Assembly: GCA_963733845.1 (NCBI GenBank)
Contig: CAVTEM010000007.1
Span: 1,116,001 to 1,180,000, forward strand
Length of the DNA: 64,000 nt
Origin: DATFQE01 sp963733845
GTDB lineage: Bacteria; Actinomycetota; Thermoleophilia; Gaiellales; Gaiellaceae
Reading direction: 5' to 3'
The translations under genes were made by a program, and so were the position numbers. Shown here piece after piece: positions 52,094 through 60,458 of this stretch (the first letter of the stretch is position 1; each line of letters opens with the position of its first letter). Below the pieces are notes generated by a model. The model made no database searches. It had not been told where the DNA came from and saw nothing but the letters and a program-made list of their open reading frames with translations.

Positions 52094-54883
52094 ATGGAGA
52101 AGGGACAAGAACTGCTCGTAGGACGGACTGCGGACATCGCTGCGGTCGAGCGGTTTCTCGACTTGGTCGCCGAAGGCGGCGGTGCGCTCGTGCTGGACGG
52201 CGAGGCCGGCATCGGCAAGACGACGATTTGGCGCGAGGCGCTTGCCGGCGCCGCCCGCCGTGGGTTCCGCGTCCTCGTCGCGCGGCCCGCGGAGGCGGAG
52301 GCGACGCTCTCCTACACGGCGCTTGCCGATCTCGTCGCAGAGCCGTACTCCAAGCTGAAGGACGACCTGCCTCTGCCGCAGCGACGCGCCCTCGACGTCG
52401 CACTGCTGAGCGCCGAGACCGATGGGGAAGCGGACGCGCGAACGACAGCCACGGGCTTTCTCAGCCTCCTCGAGGCGCTGGCCGCCGAGAGCCCGGTCGT
52501 CGTGGCCGTGGACGACGTGCAATGGCTCGACCCCGCGTCGCTGCGCGCCCTCGAGTTTGCCGTCCGCAGGCTGCCGCCGCGAGTGGGCGTTGCGGCAGCG
52601 CGCCGGTCGGACGGCGCCGATGAGGCACCGCTCGGCCTCGCGCGCGCGCTTCCCGCCGAGTCGGTCGAGACGCTCCTGCTCGGCCCCTTCTCGGTCGCGG
52701 AGCTCCACCACCTGATCCGCGGCCGGCTCGGAGCCGCGCCGACCCGCCCCCTGCTCGTGAGGATCGCCTCGGCTTCGGGCGGCAACCCGTTCTACGCGCT
52801 CGAGATCGCGCGCGCGCTCGCGCGTGAAGTGAAGGAGGCTCGCGGGGAACCGGTGCCGATCCCCGACAACCTCCAGGAGCTCGTCATGGCGCGCATGCGC
52901 GAGCTCTCCCCCCTCGCCAACGAAGCAGCACTCGTGGCCTCGGCGCTCTCGCGTCCGACCGTGCCGACGCTCGTGGCCGCGCTCGGCCGACCGGACGAAG
53001 GCGAGGCTGCAATCGTGGAAGCCGAGGAGGCCGGAATCATCGTCGCCGAGCGCGCGCGGATCCGTTTCGCGCATCCGCTGCTTGCCTCGGCCGTGTACGC
53101 GGCCGCCTCTTACGAGCGACGGCGCCAGCTGCACCGGCAGCTCGCCGGCATCGTCTCCGATCCGGAAGAGCGCGCACGTCATCTCGCTGAGGGCGCACTT
53201 CAGGCGGACGGCCCCATCGCCGCCGAGATCGAGCGGGCAGCCGACGGGGCCTCCCGCCGCGGCGCACAGGACGCAGCCGCACAGCTGTACGGCGCGGCGG
53301 CTCGCCTGACGCCCGACGAATGCCCGGACGACGAGGCCAGGCGCAAGCTCGGCGAAGCCGCCGCCCTCCTCGCAGCGGGCGATCCCGGCGGTGCGCGCAC
53401 CGTTGCCGACTCGGCGCTCGTGCGCGCCGAGGCCGGACGTTTGCGTGCCGAGGCGAACCTTCTGCTGGGCGAGATCGCCTGGGTCGAGAGCCCCGGGCGG
53501 CCGCAAATCGACCACCTCGAACGCGCCCTGAGCCTCGCGGACGGCGACCGTCGCCTCTGCGCCCGGATCCACGCGAGGCTCAGCGAAGCCTCGCTGCTCG
53601 ACCAGCGAAAGGCGCTCGAGCATGCCGAGGCGTCGGCAGCACTACTCGACGAAAACGAGGACCCCGCGCTGCTCGCCCATGCGCTCCTCGGCAAGCTCTT
53701 CTACGGCGCTCAGCTAGGCCTGAAGGCGCCGCCCGGACTCCTGGACCGAGCGTTGCGTTTGGAAGAGCGCGCCGGCCCGAACGCGCAGCGGAGCCGCATG
53801 CCGCTCATGTGGTTTGCCTGGATGGACGAGCTCGAGGCGGCGAGGGCTCGGCACGCATTCGAGGACGCCTGGTATCGCGATCGCGGCGAGGAGGGCTGGC
53901 GGGCCGAGCGTCTCGGTCACCTCGCGCTGGCCGAGCTCAACGCCGGGAACTGGGAGGCAGCCGAGCGCATGATCGAAGAGAGCTGCGCAACCCTCGAACA
54001 GATGGGCTTGCGCATCGGCCCCTGGGGCATCATCTGGCGAATTCGCGCTGCCGTCGACCTCCATCGCGGCCGAATCGAGCGTGCGAGAGAGACGCTGCTC
54101 GCGCTCGCCGAGAACTGCGAACGAACCGGTCACCACTTCTTCGCGGCGGTTGCATTGAGCAGCCTCGGCTCCGTCGAGCTCGCCGCCGGCGACGCCGAAG
54201 CGGCCGACCAGGCGTTCATCAGGTTCCGAGAGCACCTGGACACGATCGGCGTCGTCGCGGCGCCGGGCCCGCGCCAAGACGCGGATCACGTCGAGGCGCT
54301 AGTCGCACTCGGGAAGCTTGAACGTGCGGACGCTGTGCTGGGGGATCTCGACTGGCGCGGCCGCACGATCCCGCGACCGTGGATCACAGTGGCGCTCCCC
54401 CGTGCGCGAGCGCTTGTGCTCACGGCGAGAGGAGACGCGGCCGGGGCGCTCGTGGAGCTCGAGGATCTCGACACAGCGGCCGCGGCCCGCGTGCCTTACG
54501 AGCACGGCCGCACGCTCCTGGTGAAGGGTCGCCTGCAACGCCGGCTGAAGCAGAGAGGAGCGGCCGCGGAGACGCTGCGGGAAGCAGCCGCGATCCTCGA
54601 ACGCAGCGGAGCGACGATCTGGCTCGATCAGGCGCGGCGTGAGCTCGACCGCGTGGGCTTACGGCGGGCGCCCGACGAGCTGACCGCGTCGGAGCAGCGC
54701 GTAGCCGAGCTCGCCGCAGCCGGGATGACGAACCGTGAGGTGGCGCGCGCCGCCTTCATGAGCCCCAAGACTGTCGAGGCGAACCTCAGCCGCGTCTACC
54801 GCAAGCTCGGGATCAAGTCGCGTGCGGAGCTCGGGGCGAATGTGGCCGCAAGAGGCGAGGGAGGGGCAGGGGCACAACCGTAG
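52094..54883 (+). CDS. large LuxR regulator with AAA/STAND ATPase
   Basis: 929 aa. Same layout as the gene at 32135: LVGRTADIAAVERFLDLVAE, Walker A LDGEAGIGKTT (near 36), PVVVAVDDVQWLDP, SASGGNPFYALEIARAL, then TPR-like repeats and a C-terminal LuxR HTH (LTASEQRVAELAAAGMTNRE, VARAAFMSPKTVEANLSRVY, RKLGIKSRAELGAN). ATG 52094; no Shine-Dalgarno, GACAAT at 52081-52086 is 7 bases upstream. Followed at 47 bases by a DUF4242-like gene and then an exported protein, paralleling the first module. Its effector is unknown. Confidence 0.85.
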   Translation: MEKGQELLVGRTADIAAVERFLDLVAEGGGALVLDGEAGIGKTTIWREALAGAARRGFRVLVARPAEAEATLSYTALADLVAEPYSKLKDDLPLPQRRALDVALLSAETDGEADARTTATGFLSLLEALAAESPVVVAVDDVQWLDPASLRALEFAVRRLPPRVGVAAARRSDGADEAPLGLARALPAESVETLLLGPFSVAELHHLIRGRLGAAPTRPLLVRIASASGGNPFYALEIARALAREVKEARGEPVPIPDNLQELVMARMRELSPLANEAALVASALSRPTVPTLVAALGRPDEGEAAIVEAEEAGIIVAERARIRFAHPLLASAVYAAASYERRRQLHRQLAGIVSDPEERARHLAEGALQADGPIAAEIERAADGASRRGAQDAAAQLYGAAARLTPDECPDDEARRKLGEAAALLAAGDPGGARTVADSALVRAEAGRLRAEANLLLGEIAWVESPGRPQIDHLERALSLADGDRRLCARIHARLSEASLLDQRKALEHAEASAALLDENEDPALLAHALLGKLFYGAQLGLKAPPGLLDRALRLEERAGPNAQRSRMPLMWFAWMDELEAARARHAFEDAWYRDRGEEGWRAERLGHLALAELNAGNWEAAERMIEESCATLEQMGLRIGPWGIIWRIRAAVDLHRGRIERARETLLALAENCERTGHHFFAAVALSSLGSVELAAGDAEAADQAFIRFREHLDTIGVVAAPGPRQDADHVEALVALGKLERADAVLGDLDWRGRTIPRPWITVALPRARALVLTARGDAAGALVELEDLDTAAAARVPYEHGRTLLVKGRLQRRLKQRGAAAETLREAAAILERSGATIWLDQARRELDRVGLRRAPDELTASEQRVAELAAAGMTNREVARAAFMSPKTVEANLSRVYRKLGIKSRAELGANVAARGEGGAGAQP

Positions 54884-54930
54884 GGAAACCCCCGATTCGG
54901 CGAAGGCAGCGCCGTCCTAGCGTCGTCCAT

Positions 54931-55221
54931 ATGCACGAAGGCGGCGAGACGTGGGGCACCTACCTGGTCGAGCACTACTGGCCGGGAAGCTCTGCGGAGA
55001 CGCTCGACCGCGCCGTTCGGGACGTGCGGCGGGCGACCGGCGAGATGACTAAGCAGGGCCAGTCGGTCCGCTACGTCCGGGCGACGATCATTCCCGGTGA
55101 CGAGGCCTTCATGGCCACGTTCGAAGCAACGTCGGAGACGCTCGTACGCGAGGCATACGTGCGAGCCGGCGTCCCGCTCGAGCGGATATCGCCGGCGATC
55201 CAGCCCGACGGCCGGCAATGA
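54931..55221 (+). CDS. DUF4242-like small protein, paralogue of the 34938 gene
   Basis: 96 aa. TYLVEHYWPGSSAETLDRAV, QGQSVRYVRATIIPGDEAFM and ATFEATSETLVREAYVRAGV align with the 106-aa protein (YLVETYL, GTRVRFDRSIYVPEDE, FDAPSGREA). ATG 54931 is preceded by TAGCGT at 54918-54923, 7 bases upstream, again leaderless-like. It lies between the LuxR-STAND regulator and an exported protein. Function unknown; a small ligand- or metal-binding role is possible. Confidence 0.65.
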   Translation: MHEGGETWGTYLVEHYWPGSSAETLDRAVRDVRRATGEMTKQGQSVRYVRATIIPGDEAFMATFEATSETLVREAYVRAGVPLERISPAIQPDGRQ

Positions 55222-55267
55222 ACGCCGCCCTCACCCACCTCAACCTCGAGTCAGAAAGGAGCTGAGC

Positions 55268-55786
55268 ATGACCTCCAAGAGGCCAGTGATCGGCATGATC
55301 TCGGCGATCGTCCTGGCGGTCGTCGTCGCAGTCGGCGCGATCTCCGCGTCGGCCGGCACCAACCGCGCTAGCCACTCGGCGAATCCGAAGCTCGTCGGAT
55401 CGTGGATGGTGAGCGTCAACCGCGGTCCGTCGCTGCCGCCGCTGAAGTCGCTTCAGTCGTACAGCGTGGGCCGCACCGTGGTGGAGATCGCGAACGGCGG
55501 CGCCACAGTTCGCAGCCCGTCGCACGGTACCTGGAAGCGGATCGGGAGCCGCACGTACGGCTCGACGACCGTGTTCTTCCGCTACGACCCCGTCAGCGGG
55601 GCCTTCATCGGCACGCTGAAGCTCAGGCACGAGCTCGAGCTCGCGCCGGACGGACAGTCGTTCAGCGGCGTCGCCGTCGGCGAGCTTCGCGACGCGAATG
55701 GCAACCTGCTCCCCGGCAGCAACACGCGCAAGGATCTCGTGGCTGCCGAGCGGATCAACGTCGAGCCTGTTCCGGATATCCCGTAG
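55268..55786 (+). CDS. exported hypothetical beta-rich protein
   Basis: 172 aa. AAGGAG precedes ATG 55268. The signal peptide (RPVIGMISAIVLAVVVAVGA) is followed by a mature domain rich in short strands: LVGSWMVSVNRGPSLPPLKS, TVVEIANGGATVRSPSHGTW, RTYGSTTVFFRYDPVSGAFI and TLKLRHELELAPDGQSFSGV. The pattern suggests a small lipocalin-like or other beta-barrel fold and probably a secreted ligand binder; no catalytic motif. Third gene of the second LuxR-STAND / DUF4242 / exported-protein module, in the position held by the cupin in the first. A terminator follows. Confidence 0.68.
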   Translation: MTSKRPVIGMISAIVLAVVVAVGAISASAGTNRASHSANPKLVGSWMVSVNRGPSLPPLKSLQSYSVGRTVVEIANGGATVRSPSHGTWKRIGSRTYGSTTVFFRYDPVSGAFIGTLKLRHELELAPDGQSFSGVAVGELRDANGNLLPGSNTRKDLVAAERINVEPVPDIP

Positions 55787-55797
55787 CACCTGGCCGG

Positions 55798-55827
55798 AGG
55801 GGGCCTGCCGCGTGGTAGGCCCCTCCT
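55798..55827 (+). terminator. terminator of the second LuxR-DUF4242 module
   Basis: GGGGCCTGCC (55800-55809) pairs with GGTAGGCCCC (55814-55823) with one G-T pair and a GCGT loop; CTCCTCCCTTGT follows. Confidence 0.7.
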
Positions 55828-56193
55828 CCCTTGTCAGTGACCGAGAGCGCGCCGCGAAGTAGCTGAGGCGGTGGCGGCACTGCTACGCGCCACGCTGCCA
55901 CAGCAGACACCTTTCGCGGAGTGCCTGACCTTCGGGTTCCGATCGCGGCAGCGTCCCCACCGCCCAGTGCGTGAGAACGGCACAAGTTTCGCGCAACGTT
56001 CCTATGCGTTTCCGGTCGGATCCGGCAGAAGCTGGTAGCGTCTGATCCGAGCGCCTCAACCCTCGGCGCGGCGAAGCAGAAACGGGTCATAACGATCGAC
56101 CCGCCGAAGGTCCAGCCTCAGCAGGCAGGTTGGAGTAGCCGCCGCTGGCCTCAACCGCTCGGCCGGTGACGAAGTCTCGAGCAGGGGGTAGAG
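55828..56193. other. gene-free interval upstream of the beta-helix gene
   Basis: No convincing ORF on either strand. It must hold the promoter and 5' region of the gene at 56194, whose ribosome site is AGGGGG at about 56183-56188. The GC-rich stretch 56045-56170 could fold, but I cannot match it to a known riboswitch. Confidence 0.4.
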
Positions 56194-58223
56194 ATGTCGC
56201 GATTTCGGGTGGGTCTCGCCGCGGTGGCGATGACGATGACCGCACTTGCCGTACCTGGCGCCTTCACCGCGGGAGGCGGGGTGGCTAACGCCGCTCCCAT
56301 TCCTGGGGGAGACATCAGAACAGTCTGCGCGAGCGTGGGTACGGACAATCCCGCGACCAACACCTTCACGTTGATTGCCGACTGCGGAGAGGTGACGTCG
56401 CCCCTGACGGTTCCGGACGGCTACACGGTGGAGGGCGGCGGGCACGTGATCACCGCCACCGACCCTGTCGGCGTACGAGTTTCAACGGTGGCGTGGTGAC
56501 GAATGCCCAAGGCCCAGGCGCACACTTGATGCATGTGAACAACGTCATCATCCAAGCCGTGGGGTTCGCGTTCCATGGTTGCGCCTTTCAAACTCCAGGC
56601 GGCCCAGGCGTTCAGGTCGGACTCTTCTTCGACGATGCTGACGGCACCGCGACGAACGTCATTGTTCGGAACATCACCCAGCATTCTGGCTGCCAAACCG
56701 GCAACGGGATCCGTGCCAACGCGCGTGCCGGGATAGCACGCACGGTCACGCTCACCCACGTCACCGTGACCGGCTTCCAGAAGAACGGGGTTACCGGGTC
56801 CGGCCAGATGACGCTCAACGTGGGCGGAAACAGCACGATCGGTCCGCCCGACGCCTTGCCGGGTTTGAACTCGACCAACGGCGTCCAGTACGGGGACGGC
56901 GACGCTGGGGGCACGTTCACGGGCAACACGGTGATCGGTGCCGGCGCCGGCACCCCGCCTGACGGTACAAATTCAACCGGAATCCTGCTGTCCAGCGCCG
57001 CCAACGTCACGATCGCCAACAACACGATCACCGGCGCGGGCACCGACATCGGGATCGCGGTCTCCAACAGCACGAACGTCACGATCTCCCACAACGCCGT
57101 CGGGCGCACCGCGCCCGACTCACCGGACCCCACTGGAAGCGGGATCGTGGTCTTTCCGTCGGCCACGAATGTGGCCTTGATCTGCAACACCTTCAGTGGC
57201 TGGCAGCCGAACAGGAACATCGTCGGCGCAGTCCAGATGTCGTGTACGCCGCTGCCCAACGGCACCGAATGCATCACCTACTCGGCCGACACCCTCAGTG
57301 TTGAGGGTGGCACCGCGCCGTTTACCTGGTCGGTCTCGGCGGGGACCCTGCCACCGGGCCTGACGCTCGCACCCTCGACCGGGGCGATCACCGGAACCCC
57401 CACCGCAGCGGGGACTTACAACTTCAACGTGACGGTGGTCGACTCGACGGAGCCAACCCTGACCGCCACCCAGGCCCAGACCATCACCATCGCTCCCGGT
57501 TGTGCCCCACCTCCGCAGCCTCCGCCCCCGCCGCCTCCGACGATCGATCTCCAGATCGAGAAGACGGACAGCCCGAATCCGGTGAACGTCGGTGGGACGC
57601 TCACGTACACGCTTACCGCCCGCAACAACGGGCCGAGCACGGCGACGCAGGTCGTGATCACCGACTCGCTGCCGGCGACGGTCACCTACCTCTCGTCGAG
57701 CTCGACGCAGGGGACGTGCTCCAGCTCGGGGCAGCTCGTGACCTGCGCGATCGGCACCATGCCGGCCGGTGGGACCGTGACGGTCACGATCAGGGTGCGC
57801 CCGCTGCAGTCGGGCACGATCCTGAACGTGACGGTGATCGTGGGCGCCCAGGCGGAGACGAACACGGCCAACAACCGTGACGAGGAGCCCACCCAGGTCA
57901 GGTCGGTGCGGCGGGCGCCGGCGGCGGTCGTGTGCCCGACGCTGACCGTCTCGACGAAGACGACGCTGACGGTCGGCAAGCGGAGCACCATCAGGGCTGT
58001 CGTGACCCGCCGCGGCAAGCGCGTGCCAGGCGTGCGCGTCCTCGCGAACGGTGCGGGCATCCGCAAGAGCGGCGTCTCGGACAAGCAGGGGGTGGTGAGG
58101 ATCCCGGTGAAGCCCGCGAGGGTGGGCGTTGTCCAGCTCCGGATCACGGGTCAGCCCGGCTCGTGCGCGAGCAGGAGGATCGGAGTCGTCGGCGTCCACA
58201 AGCCGCCGGTCTTCACCGGCTAG
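56194..58223 (+). CDS. exported beta-helix / Ig-like / DUF11 surface protein, one frameshift
   Basis: ATG 56194 starts a signal peptide (GLAAVAMTMTALAVPGAFTA). A right-handed beta-helix follows (VTSPLTVPDGYTVEGGGHVI; FTGNTVIGAG; NVTIANNTITGAG; NVTISHNAVG). Then come a putative Ig domain (FTWSVSAGTLPPGLTLAPST), a proline hinge, a DUF11 repeat (LQIEKTDSPNPVNVGGTLTY, NNGPSTATQVVITDSLP) and a basic Ig-like C-terminal domain (RGKRVPGVRVLANG). The frame breaks near 56478: ...ATDPVGV must shift one base to reach SFNGGVVTNAQGPGA. Likely an extracellular adhesive or polysaccharide-interacting protein. It is the last gene before the tRNA end of the candidate island. Confidence 0.75.
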
Positions 58224-58241
58224 CACGATTCAGGCGTCGTG

Positions 58242-58275
58242 CTCGCGCTCCTCTCCTTCCCGGGAGGAGCGCGAG
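58242..58275 (+). terminator. terminator of the beta-helix gene
   Basis: Perfect 12-base arms CTCGCGCTCCTC / GAGGAGCGCGAG with a 10-base loop, 18 bases after the stop. The remaining bases up to the tRNA (58276-58520) show no gene. Confidence 0.65.
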
Positions 58276-58520
58276 CCGCGCTGGACGGCGACGCGATGCG
58301 GACCGGTGCGAGCGGGCCTGCCACTCGTGCGGGCGCGGGTGGCGCTGCTCGCCAAGCCCGACCGGAAGGCGCAGCAGGCGGATGGGTCGCCGCCGCAGCG
58401 CCTGCAGCGGCTCTGGACCCGGCAGCCTAAAGGCTGTCGCGTCGTAGCCCGGGCGGGATAAGCGCGGGATGACCCAACGGCAGACGCCCGCCGCGCACGC
58501 GAGATCCCTGCAAGTAAAGA

Positions 58521-58594
<74 letters not shown>

Positions 58595-58623
58595 GCGTGT
58601 GTGGCCGGAGGATTGTAGCCTGG

Positions 58624-59244
58624 CTAACCGCGCTCCACGACTTCTCGCTCCGGGTCTCGCGCGGGATCCGCGTCGGGAAGCGCGTCGCGCGACCACTCGC
58701 GGGTCTTCCACGCCGGGACGGGTGTCTCGCAGGCCGCCTTCGGGACGAACCGGGACCGCTCGGCGAGCGTGTAGTGGTGGATGTAGCGCGGGCAGTTCGG
58801 GAAGACCTGCTCCGCCCGCACGCGCACGACGAACTGCGCCTCCGGGTAGTCCGCGAGCAGCGGGTCGTCGTCGGCGATCGAGGCGACGCCGTTCAGCCGC
58901 AGACGCTTGCGCTCTTCGAAGTTGATGAAGAGCAGCCCGACCTGCGGGTTGACGAGCAGGTTGCCCGTCGAGAGGTACATCCCGTTGCCGTCGTAGCTCG
59001 GCAGCGCGATCGTCCGCTCGTCGAGCACGCGGACGAACCCGGGCTCGCCGCCCTTGTACGAGCAGTTGGGGCGACCCTCCGCGTCGGCGGTCGCGACGAA
59101 GACCATGTCGCAGCGCTCGATGAATGCGCGGTCGGCGTCGTCGATCGTGCCGCGGGAAACCAGCTTCTCGTCGATCCGGTCTGCCAGACGCCGGGTGTCG
59201 AAGCGGTCCTGGAGGCTGCGCGAACCCTCGTGGTACGTGGCCAC
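58624..59244 (-). CDS. pyridoxamine 5'-phosphate oxidase (PNPOx)-like flavoprotein
   Basis: 206 aa from GTG 59244. The split-barrel FMN-binding pattern is clear: IERCDMVFVATADAEGRPNC, YKGGEPGFVRVLDERTIALP, YDGNGMYLSTGNLLVNPQVG and LLFINFEERKRLRLNGVASI. These are the strands of PNPOx-like/general stress FMN proteins. The C-terminal helix YPEAQFVVRVRAEQVFPNCP with PRYIHHYT is typical of the MSMEG-type subgroup that binds FMN or F420; I cannot tell which. It follows tRNA-Asp on the same strand and diverges from the MarP-like protease gene. Confidence 0.8.
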   Translation of the reverse strand: MATYHEGSRSLQDRFDTRRLADRIDEKLVSRGTIDDADRAFIERCDMVFVATADAEGRPNCSYKGGEPGFVRVLDERTIALPSYDGNGMYLSTGNLLVNPQVGLLFINFEERKRLRLNGVASIADDDPLLADYPEAQFVVRVRAEQVFPNCPRYIHHYTLAERSRFVPKAACETPVPAWKTREWSRDALPDADPARDPEREVVERG

Positions 59245-59294
59245 CTCCCGATGATCGCACCGGCTGTCCGGGCCGTCCAGCTAGCCTCGACTCG

Positions 59295-60434
59295 CTGACG
59301 CGGCTCGACTGGATCGTGCTCGGACTCGCCCTGCTGACAGGCCTGCTCGGGGCCCGGCGGGGGTTCCTCGCCACCGCACTGTCGGCCGCAGGCGTGGTTT
59401 TCGGCGCGCTGCTCGGGGCCCGGCTTGCTCCGCATCTGCTCGCGGAGGGCTCGAGCTCGCCCTATACGCCGCTCGTGGCCCTGCTCGGCGCCGGTGCCCT
59501 GGCGATCCTCTTCGAGGCCGTGGGGGCGACGGCCGGCGCGCGCCTGCGCGGCGCCCTGCAGTTCCGCTCGCTGCGCGGCGCGGACTCGATCGGCGGCTTC
59601 GTGCTCGGCGCGGCGATGGGCCTCGTGCTCGTCTGGGTCGCGGGAGCCGTCGCCCTGCAGCTCCCCGGCCAGACCCGGCTGCGGCAGGAGGCTCAGCGCT
59701 CGGAGGTGCTGCAGCGGCTGAACGAGATCGCGCCTCCGTCGCGGGCCCTGCGCGCGCTGGCGCAGGTCGACCCGTTCCCGGCGTTCGCCGGCCCGCTGGC
59801 GCCGGTCGAGCCGCCCAGCCCGCAGGTTCTCCGCACTCCGGGAGTCAGGGCTGCGGCACCGAGCGTCGTCCGGGTGCTGGGAACGGCATGCGGTCTGTCG
59901 ATCGCAGGTTCGGGCTGGGTGGCGGCACCCGGCCTCGTCGTGACGAACGCCCATGTCGTCGCGGGCCAGGACGACACGACTGTCGAAGCGGCGGGCACCG
60001 GCCGGCTCGACGCGGACGTGGTCGCCTTCGACGCGACCAACGACGTCGCCGTGTTGCGCGTCGGCGGCCTGGGCGCGCGGCCGCTCCGGCTCGTCGAGCC
60101 GGACAGCGGCGACTCCGTGGCGGTCCTCGGCTATCCCGAAAGCGGTCCCTTCACGGCCACGCCCGCGCGCATCGGCCCGACCGCGACGGTGGTGACCGAG
60201 GACGCACTCGGGCGCCGGCGGGTGACGCGCCGGGTCACGAGCTTCCTAGGGCGCGTTCGCAAGGGCAACTCGGGCGGGCCCGCCGTGAACGCGCGCGGCG
60301 AGGTGGAGACGACCGTGTTCGCCGCCCGGACGGGTTCGGACGCCGGGTACGGCGTTCCGTCCGACCTCGTCAGGGAGGCGATCGGAGGAGCGCGCGGCCC
60401 GGTTTCGACAGGGGCCTGTGCGCTCGGCGGCTAG
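59295..60434 (+). CDS. CvpA-domain membrane serine protease, MarP-like
   Basis: 379 aa. Residues 1-170 contain four hydrophobic segments of a CvpA domain (LDWIVLGLALLTGLLGARRG, ALSAAGVVFGALLGARLAPH). Residues 190-379 are a trypsin-like protease with full triad: His in VVTNAHVVAG, Asp in FDATNDVAVLRV, Ser in RKGNSGGPAV. This is the layout of the mycobacterial acid-resistance protease MarP. No ATG or Shine-Dalgarno fits: CTG 59295 is 7 bases after TAGCCT (59282-59287), matching the leaderless spacing of other genes here; GTG 59316 would truncate the first helix. Confidence 0.85.
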   Translation: MTRLDWIVLGLALLTGLLGARRGFLATALSAAGVVFGALLGARLAPHLLAEGSSSPYTPLVALLGAGALAILFEAVGATAGARLRGALQFRSLRGADSIGGFVLGAAMGLVLVWVAGAVALQLPGQTRLRQEAQRSEVLQRLNEIAPPSRALRALAQVDPFPAFAGPLAPVEPPSPQVLRTPGVRAAAPSVVRVLGTACGLSIAGSGWVAAPGLVVTNAHVVAGQDDTTVEAAGTGRLDADVVAFDATNDVAVLRVGGLGARPLRLVEPDSGDSVAVLGYPESGPFTATPARIGPTATVVTEDALGRRRVTRRVTSFLGRVRKGNSGGPAVNARGEVETTVFAARTGSDAGYGVPSDLVREAIGGARGPVSTGACALGG

Positions 60435-60458
60435 CGGCGGACGTTTCGCCGCCGCTAG
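60431..60458. terminator. shared terminator containing both stop codons
   Basis: CTAGCGGCGG (60431-60440) and CCGCCGCTAG (60449-60458) with an 8-base loop. The stem includes the TAG of the plus-strand protease and the TAG of the minus-strand methyltransferase. Confidence 0.7.

Noticed and set aside
51149..53623. 824-codon minus-strand ORF spanning the ROK and LuxR genes
   Set aside because: Crosses two clear plus-strand genes and has no recognisable domain.
56045..56190. Possible riboswitch in the 5' region of the beta-helix gene
   Set aside because: GC-rich and foldable, but I could not match the conserved cores of the c-di-AMP, c-di-GMP or cobalamin classes.
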